Of a stretch of 8,370 nucleotides of DNA, positions 1 through 6,905 are shown piece by piece. Made by a program: the position numbers and the translations under genes. The notes below the pieces were generated by a model. That model made no database searches, was not told where the DNA came from, and was given only the letters and a program-made list of their open reading frames with translations. Location of the stretch: assembly GCA_003538495.1 (NCBI GenBank), contig DPSD01000403.1, forward strand, positions 1 to 8,370, read 5' to 3'. Position 1 is the first letter of the stretch. Each line of letters begins with the position of its first letter. Source of the DNA: Accumulibacter sp. (GTDB lineage: Bacteria > Pseudomonadota > Gammaproteobacteria > Burkholderiales > Rhodocyclaceae).

Positions 1-35
1 GGCGGAAGCACGTCTGCATCGCCCCGACCTCAATC

Positions 36-1274
36 TCAGCCGCACGCGTCAGGCGACGGCACCACCGTGGCCGCCCGCCAACTGCCATCGAGGTCCTCGC
101 AGGCCAACGCGACGAGCTCGCCATCGAGCACGCCATTGCCGACGAAATCATTCAGCAAACGCGGGATTTCTTCGGCGCGTTGCGCGCCTCGGTAAGGGCG
201 CTCCTGCGCCAGCGCCTGAAAAACGTCGGCCACGGCAACGATGCGCGCTTCGGTAGAGAGACCGTCGGCGCCGCGGCGGAATGGATAGCCGTTCCCGTTG
301 AGCGCCTCATGATGAAACGCCGCCCACTCGGCCACCTGCTCGAGACCGGGGATGTGGCGCAGGATCTCATAGGTCTCGAAGCTGTGCCGTTCCATCACCG
401 AGAATTCCAGTGGCGTCAGGCTGGCTGGCTTGTCAACGATTTCGTCGGGAACGCAGAGCTTTCCGACGTCGTGCATCAGCCCGGCAACCTCGATCCGCGC
501 TGGAGTATCGCCAGCCAGTCCAGCGCGCTCGCCGAGGTAACGGGCCAGCTGCGCGACTCCGAGCGAATGGGCGGCGGTGAAGTGGCTCTTGGCGTCGACG
601 ATGCTTGAAATCAGGCGCGCCACGTGGCCGAACTGCGGAAAGTCGATCGACAAACGCCAATCGCCGAGTGGCAGGTCGAGCACGTAACGCTGAACATGGC
701 GCGGCACCAGAGCGATCCAGAAGGCCTCCCGGGCTGCTACCCCGAGGAAGGCATCGACCACCACCGGCGACAATTCGTGGCCGGCCAGCGTGGCGACCGC
801 CTCGACGATGCCGACACGGTTGAACAGCGGATTCTCCAGGCCGCGCTGGAAAACCATCGCGTCTACCCGGTCTCCCAGCAGGATCAGATTGCTGTCGAGC
901 GCCTCGCTCTCAACCAGGCCGCTCGGCAGTTCCACCCATGGGGTGTGGTGATAACGGATGGCGGTGGCGAGCAGCGACAGGTGGGCAAACGGCTGCAGCA
1001 GCCGGTAGCCGGTTTCGCAGTGTGCGTGTCGATGGCCCCAGTCGGCTTCTCGCAACAGGCGCTGGTGCTCCGCCGTGGACGAGACGCCGACATCGTGCAG
1101 CAGACTCGCGCAAACCAGCCGGTCCAGGTGTTTTTCCAGCAAGCCCAGCGCCAACCCGGTTTCGCGCGCGATCATTGCCACTCGCTTGCCGTGCTGGAAG
1201 TCGTTGACGCCAACCAGATCAAGAGCGTCCGACAGCGCCAGGATGGCGCTCTTCAGATCGATTTTCAGAGTCAT
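36..1274 (-). CDS. Tandem HD / HD-GYP domain protein, probable c-di-GMP phosphodiesterase
   Basis: This is a 412-residue soluble protein with two HD-type halves and no signal peptide or membrane segment. The C-terminal half (about 230-365) is a nearly complete HD-GYP domain: H236, the HD pair in MHDVGK (268-269, K272), H297, the HH pair at 321-322, GNGYP (327-331), D350 and RPYR (359-362). HD-GYP domains hydrolyse cyclic di-GMP using a metal centre, so a role in c-di-GMP turnover or sensing is likely. The N-terminal half (about 20-140) repeats the layout with H28, H60-D61, H109-H110 and D135, but has no GYP loop and lacks the lysine after HDVG, so it looks degenerate. No receiver or sensor domain is fused to it. 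The start at 1274 (MTLKID) follows a GGTGA-like ribosome site. An in-frame ATG at 1346 would add 24 residues of unconvincing sequence. It is transcribed divergently from the thioredoxin-like gene. Confidence 0.9.
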   Translation of the reverse strand: MTLKIDLKSAILALSDALDLVGVNDFQHGKRVAMIARETGLALGLLEKHLDRLVCASLLHDVGVSSTAEHQRLLREADWGHRHAHCETGYRLLQPFAHLSLLATAIRYHHTPWVELPSGLVESEALDSNLILLGDRVDAMVFQRGLENPLFNRVGIVEAVATLAGHELSPVVVDAFLGVAAREAFWIALVPRHVQRYVLDLPLGDWRLSIDFPQFGHVARLISSIVDAKSHFTAAHSLGVAQLARYLGERAGLAGDTPARIEVAGLMHDVGKLCVPDEIVDKPASLTPLEFSVMERHSFETYEILRHIPGLEQVAEWAAFHHEALNGNGYPFRRGADGLSTEARIVAVADVFQALAQERPYRGAQRAEEIPRLLNDFVGNGVLDGELVALACEDLDGSWRAATVVPSPDACG

Positions 1275-1476
1275 TTCACCCGCGCGGATCACCAGGCCGA
1301 GAGAAACAGATACTATCACCCGCCGCGGCGCAAGGTCGTGGAGCATCCCGGCGTGGCGATTGTGCGATCACCAGTGTCAAGCTGACGAAAAAACGCGCTG
1401 GTCGGGCAGCGCCAAGCGCCAGCCAAGGAGGCGGGGTAGGACCGCATCGAACACCGCTGCTGGCCCGGGAGAGAAT

Positions 1477-1809
1477 ATGCAACGGCAAACCATCGACGAC
1501 ACTGAACCGCTGCGCGACGAGATCGACGCGCTCGACGAACCTGCGGTAATCGAATTCGGCGCCTCCTGGTGCGCCTACTGCATAGGCGCTCAGCCATCGA
1601 TTGCGCGGGCGCTGGCCCGTCATCCGCGGGTACGCCACATCAAGGTTGAAGACGGCCCGGGCCGCCACCTCGGGCGGACATTCCGCATCAAGCTCTGGCC
1701 GACTCTGGTTTTCCTGCGCCGGGGTCAGGAAGTCGAGCGCCTGGTCAGACCCACCGATGCGGCGCTGATCGAGAATGCGCTGGCACGACTTGGTGACGCA
1801 GTCGCATGA
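1477..1809 (+). CDS. Thioredoxin-family protein with CAYC active site
   Basis: This 110-residue, single-domain protein has a thioredoxin fold. The redox motif is WCAYC (C32 and C35), preceded by the beta strand AVIEFGAS, and the cis-proline is in the motif LWPTLVF (P75). Both catalytic cysteines and the cis-proline are present, so it should be an active cytoplasmic dithiol-disulfide oxidoreductase. There is no signal peptide or lipobox. The motif is CAYC rather than the classical CGPC of TrxA, which suggests a specialised thioredoxin-like protein and not the main thioredoxin; its substrate cannot be read from the sequence. The ATG at 1477 is chosen because GGGAGA lies just upstream and the family-like sequence begins soon after it. 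The same frame stays open to 1075, but that extension is antisense to the HD-GYP gene and low in plausibility. It stands alone on the plus strand. Confidence 0.88.
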   Translation: MQRQTIDDTEPLRDEIDALDEPAVIEFGASWCAYCIGAQPSIARALARHPRVRHIKVEDGPGRHLGRTFRIKLWPTLVFLRRGQEVERLVRPTDAALIENALARLGDAVA

Positions 1810-2419
1810 CGTTCGCCTCACTTTCTCGTCAGCAGCGCATCCACCACGGTTGGCGAACGCTCGAAACACCGATCTCGGATCGCCCTGCGCCTGAAATCGC
1901 TCCCTTCCGGGTGCTGGCTGCCGCAGGAACAGCAGAGTGGTGCTGAGCGAGAGGACGGTGACATGGACATTTCCCCGCTTGTCCGCCAGATTTCCGCAGC
2001 TTTCAGCCGCCATCGACATCTGGCGAAGCTGGCCTCTTGCGGCTCATCAGGCAGCGCTATGCGCGCAGTGCGATGATCATTACGTCGAACCGAAGCGTTC
2101 AAGCAGCAGCCAGAGATCTTCAACGCCGACGGCGTCCTCACCTCCCCCTGCCCGACGCCGGCGGCATGATGCCGAGACACTCGTCATCGAAGGACTGTCC
2201 TGCCGGATGCGCGACCACCAAGAGGCAGCATCTACCGACCGCCGCCCACGAGGCGTCGGGCCCCTCTTTGCGCCCTGGAACCAAAGCGCCAAGCGCCATA
2301 TTCCGCCATTGCTCGCTCGGTCTCATGCCGGCTCGCAGAAGCCGGTTTGACCCCGGCGCCGACACTCACATCCCCGTCAGTGCCGTGATCGGGCCAGACG
2401 GGATGACGAAGTCAACAAG
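1810..2419. other. 610-base stretch without an intact gene
   Basis: This region separates the thioredoxin-like gene from the phasin gene, which converge on it. The middle holds the IstB remnant described separately. From 1810 to about 2018 I see no recognisable protein in any frame; the open frames there are short, rich in Arg, Pro and Ser, and resemble chance frames in GC-rich DNA. An 8-base inverted repeat (CGTTCGCC at 1810-1817, GGCGAACG at 1852-1859) lies just after the thioredoxin stop codon, but its 34-base loop and lack of a T-run make it a poor terminator. From about 2236 to 2419 the sequence may be the non-coding tail of the same insertion element, but I could not identify its terminal inverted repeat. 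Confidence 0.6.
2019..2235 (+). pseudogene. istB: Degraded 3' fragment of an IS21-family istB (helper ATPase)
   Basis: Three neighbouring blocks, each in a different plus-strand frame, read in order as the C-terminal third of an IstB-type transposition helper ATPase. Block one, about 2019-2096, contains SGEAGLL, then RLIRQRYARS and AMIITSNRSV, matching the family's segment with the conserved ITSN. Block two, from 2107 to about 2148, gives PEIFNADGVLTSP, which corresponds to the EWPEIF region. Block three, about 2150-2235, gives RRRRHDAETLVIEG and then SCRMRD, corresponding to the usual DRLLHHAE, IEG and SYR segments. Two shifts therefore separate the blocks. The Walker A and B parts of IstB and the partner transposase IstA are absent, so the fragment cannot work. 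The family match is from memory of IstB sequences, not from a search; the edges are approximate. Confidence 0.72.
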
Positions 2420-2911
2420 CTAGCGCTTGGCCAGCCGCGTCGCGTTGGCTTTGACCTCGCGAAGTACCGGCTTCAGCCCTTCTCCAGCGACGTCGGCGGC
2501 AACACCGTACAACTGAAACCAGCCAACTGCCGCATTGACCATCGTCGTGGCCAGCGCCGCCTGACGCACCCGGAAGTCGTCGGGGCTACGGCTACTGGCC
2601 AGGGACAGTGAATCACTCCCCAAGGCCAGCATCGACTGCGTGGCGTGCGTCCAGAAACGCAGTGCAGCAGGCACCATCGCCGCAGCCATTGCGGTGACAG
2701 ACTCCAGCGGCACCTCGACCTTCTCCCGAGCCATCACGGCCACTTCGGCCCACTCAGCCTCACCAGGAATCGGGCCGGCACGCAGCAGCCGGCGCGTACG
2801 CTGATTGACCACCTCGCTCGAAACGGCCAACAACTGGCTGGTTTGACGCCCCAGCCGGGTGCACTGCAGAACCGGCCCAAGCAACTGGTCACGAAGGTGC
2901 TCTCGATTCAT
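2420..2911 (-). CDS. Phasin-like PHA granule-associated protein
   Basis: This 163-residue protein resembles the short phasin family annotated as polyhydroxyalkanoate granule-associated in Burkholderiales and Rhodocyclales. Family-like features are RTRRLLRAGPIPG (38-50), a block E..EV.VM..EKVE...ES..AM (51-75), SLSLASSRSP (101-110) and the C-terminal block GLKPVLREVKANATRLAKR (145-163). The protein is mostly predicted helix, alanine-rich and amphipathic, with no signal peptide, as expected for a protein that coats the surface of PHA granules. The start at 2911 is strongly supported by AGGAG seven bases upstream; a frame extension to 2950 adds 13 implausible residues. No PHA synthase, depolymerase or regulator is in the window, so the role rests on family resemblance. 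It is probably transcribed on its own or by read-through from the 341-residue gene upstream. Confidence 0.82.
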   Translation of the reverse strand: MNREHLRDQLLGPVLQCTRLGRQTSQLLAVSSEVVNQRTRRLLRAGPIPGEAEWAEVAVMAREKVEVPLESVTAMAAAMVPAALRFWTHATQSMLALGSDSLSLASSRSPDDFRVRQAALATTMVNAAVGWFQLYGVAADVAGEGLKPVLREVKANATRLAKR

Positions 2912-2986
2912 CGTAATTCTCCTGGACGGCTGGCGGACATGCAAAGACACATCCCTGAGTTGGCGATCGTCGTCTTGGTCTTGCTG

Positions 2987-3008
2987 GCGAAACCGGACAG
3001 CGAAACCG
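2987..3008. repeat. Two direct copies of GCGAAACCG, 13 bases apart
   Basis: GCGAAACCG occurs at 2987-2995 and again at 3000-3008 in the gap upstream of the phasin gene. The spacing of 13 bases is not a clean helical turn. It could be an operator for the phasin promoter, but it could also be chance; no regulator is known to me that binds it. Confidence 0.35.
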
Positions 3009-3017
3009 AGGACTCTT

Positions 3018-3047
3018 GCTGCGCCCCCGGCAGCCGGGACGCGCAGC
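3018..3047 (-). terminator. Two-part GC hairpin after the 341-residue gene, possible terminator
   Basis: GCTGCGC (3018-3024) pairs with GCGCAGC (3041-3047), and inside it CCCGG (3026-3030) pairs with CCGGG (3034-3038) around a three-base loop. The hairpin begins 7 bases after the stop codon of the 341-residue gene, which is where a terminator would sit. There is no T-run after it on the minus strand, so it is not a canonical intrinsic terminator; it may assist termination or protect the mRNA 3' end. Confidence 0.45.
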
Positions 3048-3054
3048 CCACACT

Positions 3055-4080
3055 TTACAGGTAACGCGCCGCAGCGTCGAAATTGATTGCGCGCGCAGGC
3101 ACGTCGGATCGCGCACAGCGCGCCAGCACGAAAGCTCGTTGCAGCGGCGACGCTCCGCTCAGAGCAGCCAGCGAGAAATCGATGTCGCCCGCCAGATCGG
3201 TGCTCGCCTTCTCGGTCACCACATTCATCGTGTTGAGCCGCAAGGTCTTCTGCTCCACCCGCACGTAACGCTGCGGGTTCTCGAGCACCTCCTGGAGGGC
3301 CGCCAACTCCGTTTCCAATGCCGACATGCTGTCACCGATCGCTTCCAGTTGGCGCTCGTTTTCCTGCAGTCGTGCCGCCAGTTCGCCTTGCTCGGAAGCC
3401 GCAGCCGGAGCCGCGCCAAAAATCGCTCCGAGGCCCGGGCCCTGCTGGCGAAGGAGCCGCAGACGCGCCCGGATCAAGGCTCGGTTGCCTTCCAGTTCCT
3501 GTCTTTCAGCTCGGTCCTCGCCAATCTCCGACAAGGCCTGGGCGAGCAGGTACTCGAAGGCCTGCACACCGACCAGGCGGCGCAGTTCGGGCTCGTCCCG
3601 GCCGCAGATATGCGCCCGGTGATCGGAAAAGCTGACGCTCGTTTGCAGCACGTCGCGGCGAACGATCGCCCCATGCAGTTCGGCCCCCAGAACCTGCTGC
3701 TCGCGGAACGCCATGCCGAGGACCACGCACGCCTCGTCGAGTTCCGGGAACTTGTCAAAGAGAGTGCGCAGATTGTCGGAGCGGCAGAGCGCCGCCTGAA
3801 TATCGCTAGGCGCGACGAAGAATGCCCGCAGAGCGCGATCTGACGACCAGGTCGTCGACGACAGAGGTCTGGGGCCTGGCAGCGCCTCAACCATCGCCCG
3901 CAGGAACGTGATGGTCGTAGCTACCGCCGGGGCCAGGCGAGCGTGGCACGCCGGCAGCACCGTCAGCCGCGGGTTGGTCAGCGCAATGGCTTTCTCGGTG
4001 GCGCCGCGAATCATCACCTCGGACACCCGATTGGTATCGAATTGCGCTGGCCGATTCTTGAACCAGTCGAGAATTCCCAT
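3055..4080 (-). CDS. Conserved-looking protein of unknown function with C-terminal-half coiled coil
   Basis: I do not recognise this 341-residue protein. It starts MGILDWFKNR, with no signal peptide and no convincing membrane helix. Residues 1-180 look globular, with mixed hydrophobic strands and helices. Residues about 184-215 and 228-268 are rich in Glu, Gln, Arg, Leu and Ala with heptad-like spacing and are probably coiled coil, separated by a Gly/Ala/Pro-rich break (214-229). The tail (about 270-341) begins RYVRVEQKTLRLN and looks globular again. Three of its cysteines (C46, C99, C118) are scattered and form no metal motif. The start at 4080 is well supported by AGGAGG a few bases upstream; the frame stays open to 4206 but that extension is implausible. 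It follows purA by 162 bases, with a hairpin between, and precedes the phasin gene. No enzyme motif was found; a structural or scaffold role is only a guess. Confidence 0.85.
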   Translation of the reverse strand: MGILDWFKNRPAQFDTNRVSEVMIRGATEKAIALTNPRLTVLPACHARLAPAVATTITFLRAMVEALPGPRPLSSTTWSSDRALRAFFVAPSDIQAALCRSDNLRTLFDKFPELDEACVVLGMAFREQQVLGAELHGAIVRRDVLQTSVSFSDHRAHICGRDEPELRRLVGVQAFEYLLAQALSEIGEDRAERQELEGNRALIRARLRLLRQQGPGLGAIFGAAPAAASEQGELAARLQENERQLEAIGDSMSALETELAALQEVLENPQRYVRVEQKTLRLNTMNVVTEKASTDLAGDIDFSLAALSGASPLQRAFVLARCARSDVPARAINFDAAARYL

Positions 4081-4196
4081 GCCCCTCCTGCACTCAACGG
4101 CCCCTGCCGCATGATGGCAAGGACGACCTTTGAACGCCGGTCCCGAGGTCGCGCGCCGGTCTACACCCGGGATTCTCAAGCCACGCGGCAGCCATG

Positions 4197-4215
4197 GCGC
4201 GGGCATTGCCCGCGC
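4197..4215 (-). terminator. Perfect 8-base GC hairpin downstream of purA
   Basis: GCGCGGGC (4197-4204) and GCCCGCGC (4208-4215) form a perfect stem with the loop ATT, 27 bases beyond the purA stop codon on the minus strand. The position suits the end of the hflK-to-purA operon. No T-run follows on either strand, so it is either an imperfect terminator, an mRNA-stabilising structure, or an attenuating element before the 341-residue gene. Confidence 0.45.
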
Positions 4216-4242
4216 GAGGTGTTCCAGTCTACTGAACTTGTA

Positions 4243-5550
4243 CTAGCCCAGCGGATGACGGCGGACGATGGTTTCGGCACGCTCGGGCCCGGTCGAAACG
4301 ATGTCGATCGGCACCTCACACAGATCTTCTATTCGATCCAGATACGCACGGGCCGATGCCGGCAGTGCCTCGATGGTGCACGCGCCAACGGTCGACACCG
4401 ACCAACCGGGAAGGGTCTCGAACACTGGCTCGCAAGCAGCTACCTCATCGGCGCCCATCGGCAGCAGGTCGATCGGACAGCCGTCAAGTCGATAGCCGGT
4501 ACAAATCTTCAGCTCCGGCAGGCCGTCGAGGACATCGAGCTTGGTGATGCACAGGCCGGTCACACCGTTGATCTGGATCGACCGCCGGAGCGCCGCGACA
4601 TCCAGCCAGCCACAGCGACGCTTGCGTCCTGTCACGGTGCCGAACTCACACCCTTTCTGCGACATCTGATGTCCGGGCAAGCCCTCCTTCTCGATATCCA
4701 GTTCGCTCGGGAAGGGACCGCCGCCGACCCGTGTACAATACGCCTTGGTGATTCCCAGCACGTAATGCAGCATTCCCGGCCCGACACCCGAACCCGCGGC
4801 TGCCTGGCCGGCGACGCAGTTCGACGAGGTGACGAAGGGATACGTGCCATGGTCGATGTCCAGCAGCGCACCTTGTGCGCCTTCGAACAGCAGGTTGTGG
4901 CCGGCCTTGTTGAGTGCGTGCAGCGCCGCCGAGACGTCGGTCACCAAGGGCTTGATCTCCTCGGCATCGGTCATCGCCCGTTCCAGAACGGCTTCGAAAT
5001 CGACCGCTGCGGCGTCCAAATAGCGAGTCAGAACAAAGTTGTGGTAGTCGAGGTTTTCCCTCAGCCGTTCGGCAAAACGTGCCGGATAGAAGAGGTCGTA
5101 GACCCGCAGCGCCCGGCGGGCGACCTTGTCTTCGTAGGCCGGCCCAATGCCCTTGCCGGTGGTGCCGATTCGCAGATCGGCGCACCTGGCCGCCTCGCGT
5201 GCATGATCAAGGGCGGAGTGATAGCCGAGGATGATCGGACAGCCGGGACTGATCTTCAGTCGCGAGCGTACGTCAATGCCGCCCGATTCGAGCACCCGCA
5301 TCTCGCTGATCAGATGATGGATGTCCAGCACCACGCCGTTGCCGATGAAGCAATCGACGCCCTCACGGACGATCCCCGAGGGTACCAGATTGAGTTTGTA
5401 AACCTTGTCGCCGACCACCAGCGTGTGACCCGCGTTGTGGCCGCCCTGGAAGCGAATGACGCCCTTGGCATGATCGGTCAGCCAGTCGACGATCTTGCCC
5501 TTGCCCTCGTCGCCCCATTGGGTGCCGACCACTACGACGTTCTTGGCCAT
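4243..5550 (-). CDS. purA: Adenylosuccinate synthetase
   Basis: PurA joins IMP and aspartate, using GTP, to form adenylosuccinate, the first committed step from IMP to AMP; it is a cytoplasmic homodimer. The 435-residue protein is complete and of normal length. Visible motifs are the GTP-binding loop [11 protein letters not shown] (9-19) with catalytic D14, GGHNAGHTL with catalytic H42 (36-44), the IMP-site motif [14 protein letters not shown] (129-142), [16 protein letters not shown] (224-239), TGRKRRCGW (307-315) and the guanine-binding TKLDVLDGL (336-344). The start at 5550 gives MAKNVVVVG, the usual family N-terminus, 5 bases after the hisZ stop codon. An alternative ATG at 5559 overlaps the hisZ stop as ATGA and has the better-spaced ribosome site (AGGG, 4 bases away), adding three residues. 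Either way translation is probably coupled to hisZ. Confidence 0.98.
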   Translation of the reverse strand: MAKNVVVVGTQWGDEGKGKIVDWLTDHAKGVIRFQGGHNAGHTLVVGDKVYKLNLVPSGIVREGVDCFIGNGVVLDIHHLISEMRVLESGGIDVRSRLKISPGCPIILGYHSALDHAREAARCADLRIGTTGKGIGPAYEDKVARRALRVYDLFYPARFAERLRENLDYHNFVLTRYLDAAAVDFEAVLERAMTDAEEIKPLVTDVSAALHALNKAGHNLLFEGAQGALLDIDHGTYPFVTSSNCVAGQAAAGSGVGPGMLHYVLGITKAYCTRVGGGPFPSELDIEKEGLPGHQMSQKGCEFGTVTGRKRRCGWLDVAALRRSIQINGVTGLCITKLDVLDGLPELKICTGYRLDGCPIDLLPMGADEVAACEPVFETLPGWSVSTVGACTIEALPASARAYLDRIEDLCEVPIDIVSTGPERAETIVRRHPLG

Positions 5551-5555
5551 TCCTG

Positions 5556-6713
5556 TCATCCGTCCCTGTTGATTGCCTCGATTACCCACTGTCGGTCGAT
5601 TTCGACCATTCGGCGGTCGCACAGCGGACCGTCGCTGCTGTCCATCCCTGGCAGGAGTTCGACGACGATCTCTCCCTGCGTGCGCAGTGCCGCGATCGCC
5701 TTGGCCAAATCAGCGCTGTCGGCCGCGTACGGCGCCAGGATCGCTCCCGCCTGGAGAACAGGCGCGGCCAGCCGTGCCAACTCCCGCAGATCCATCGAAA
5801 AACCGGTGGCCGGTCGTGCCCGGCCGAAGGCCTTGCCAACGCCGTCATAGCGACCGCCGAGCGCCACGGCGCTCGGGAAAGCAGCGTGGTAGGCAGCGAA
5901 AACGACGCCATTGTGATAGTGATAGCCACGCAGATCGGCCAGGTCGAACGACAGTGGCAACTCCGGCAACGTACCCTGCAGGGAACGCAGGCTGTCCAGC
6001 GCTGCGCTGATGGCCGGCAGTTCCGGCAGCGACCTGGCCGCCGCAGCGAGCGTCTCGACGCCACCGTAGAGCGCCGGCAAGCCGAGCAGCGCCGAGCGAA
6101 ACGGCTCGTCGAGACCGCGGCACCGGTCGCGCAAACTCGCCACATCCTTGGCCTGCAAGAGCTGCAACAACACCCCCTCGAATTCGCCATCGAGACCGGC
6201 AGCATCCGCCAGCGCGCGAAAGACGCCCACATGACCGAGGTCGATGCGCGCCGCCGGGGCACCGGCAGCGCCCAGCGCATCGGCCATCAAGCGGATCACC
6301 TCGCGATCTGCCGCCAGCCCGCCGTGTCCATACACTTCGGCGCCGAGCTGGATCGGTTCACGACTCGCGGCCAGCGACGCCGGCAAGGTATGCAGGACGC
6401 TGTCGCAATAGCACAGGCGCGTCACGCCCTGGCGATTGAGCAGGTGCGCATCGATGCGGGCGACTTGCGGCGTCATGTCGGCGCGTACCCCGAGCGTCCG
6501 TCCAGACAACTGATCGACGAGCTTGAAGGTGCGCAGCTTGAGGTCCTGCCCCGAGCCAGTCAGCAAGGAGTCGAGGTGTTCCAGCAGCGGCGGCATGACC
6601 AACTGGTAACCATGCACGCGGAACAGATCGAGCAAGCCGCGGCGCAGGCGTTCGATCTGGGCCGCTTCAGCCGGTAGGGCATCGGCGACATGTTCGGGCA
6701 GCAGCCAGTTCAT
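5556..6713 (-). CDS. hisZ: ATP phosphoribosyltransferase regulatory subunit
   Basis: HisZ is a catalytically inactive paralogue of histidyl-tRNA synthetase. It assembles with the short form of HisG to make a hetero-octamer that performs and feedback-regulates the first step of histidine synthesis. The 385-residue length fits HisZ and is shorter than HisRS, because the anticodon-binding domain is absent. The class II synthetase core is visible: [20 protein letters not shown] (31-50), a motif-2-like segment [15 protein letters not shown] (75-89), IQLGAEVYG (121-129) and [13 protein letters not shown] (286-298) in the motif-3 region. The presence of hisZ predicts a short hisG elsewhere in the genome. 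The start at 6713 overlaps the stop of the DUF2065 gene as ATGA, and the stop lies just ahead of purA, so it is embedded in the operon. Confidence 0.95.
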   Translation of the reverse strand: MNWLLPEHVADALPAEAAQIERLRRGLLDLFRVHGYQLVMPPLLEHLDSLLTGSGQDLKLRTFKLVDQLSGRTLGVRADMTPQVARIDAHLLNRQGVTRLCYCDSVLHTLPASLAASREPIQLGAEVYGHGGLAADREVIRLMADALGAAGAPAARIDLGHVGVFRALADAAGLDGEFEGVLLQLLQAKDVASLRDRCRGLDEPFRSALLGLPALYGGVETLAAAARSLPELPAISAALDSLRSLQGTLPELPLSFDLADLRGYHYHNGVVFAAYHAAFPSAVALGGRYDGVGKAFGRARPATGFSMDLRELARLAAPVLQAGAILAPYAADSADLAKAIAALRTQGEIVVELLPGMDSSDGPLCDRRMVEIDRQWVIEAINRDG

Positions 6714-6895
6714 TTGAACGCGATCAACAGGACCAGACCAATCAGCATCGCAGTCAGGCCAACGAAACGGATCTGCCCATCGGACAAGAGGATAAGACGG
6801 CGGAAAGTCTCACGCCACGCGCTTGGCGCCACAAACGGCATCAGCCCTTCAAGCACCAGCATCAGGGCCAACGCCAGCAACAGGTTGTCGGTCAC
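6710..6895 (-). CDS. Small DUF2065-family inner-membrane protein
   Basis: This 61-residue protein has two predicted membrane helices (about 3-23 and 43-60) joined by a short basic loop with the segment [22 protein letters not shown]. That layout, with the EGL(M)PF motif near the first helix, is typical of the DUF2065 (YjeT-like) family, whose genes often sit beside hflC; its function is not established. The start is GTG at 6895, ten bases after the hflC stop codon. No good ribosome site precedes it, so expression probably depends on translational coupling to hflC. Its stop overlaps the hisZ start by four bases. The short length is normal for the family. Confidence 0.9.
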   Translation of the reverse strand: MTDNLLLALALMLVLEGLMPFVAPSAWRETFRRLILLSDGQIRFVGLTAMLIGLVLLIAFK

Positions 6896-6905
6896 AGCAG
6901 CGGGA

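Noticed and set aside
1352..1380. Perfect TTGACA on the minus strand (1380-1375) as a promoter for the HD-GYP gene
   Set aside because: No acceptable -10 hexamer lies 16-18 bases downstream; the position reads GCCACG. The nearest AT-rich match (1312-1317) is too far away.
624..1385. Plus-strand open frame of 253 codons
   Set aside because: It is antisense to the HD-GYP gene and carries no motif or convincing ribosome site.
1810..1859. Inverted repeat CGTTCGCC / GGCGAACG as the thioredoxin terminator
   Set aside because: The loop of 34 bases is too long for an efficient terminator and no T-run follows.
1276..2019. Minus-strand open frame of 247 codons
   Set aside because: It is antisense to the thioredoxin-like gene, whose WCAYC and cis-Pro motifs fix the coding strand; the product is Arg/Ala/Pro-rich without family resemblance.
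1937..2423. Two plus-strand open frames (1937-2350 and 2037-2423) as intact genes
   Set aside because: Each contains only part of the IstB-like sequence and turns into unrecognisable Arg/Pro/Ser-rich sequence outside it, which fits a frameshifted relic and not two genes.
3943..5850. Plus-strand open frame of 635 codons
   Set aside because: It runs antisense across the start of the 341-residue gene, all of purA and the end of hisZ. purA is unmistakable on the minus strand, and the plus-strand translation has no recognisable domain; long antisense frames are common in GC-rich DNA.
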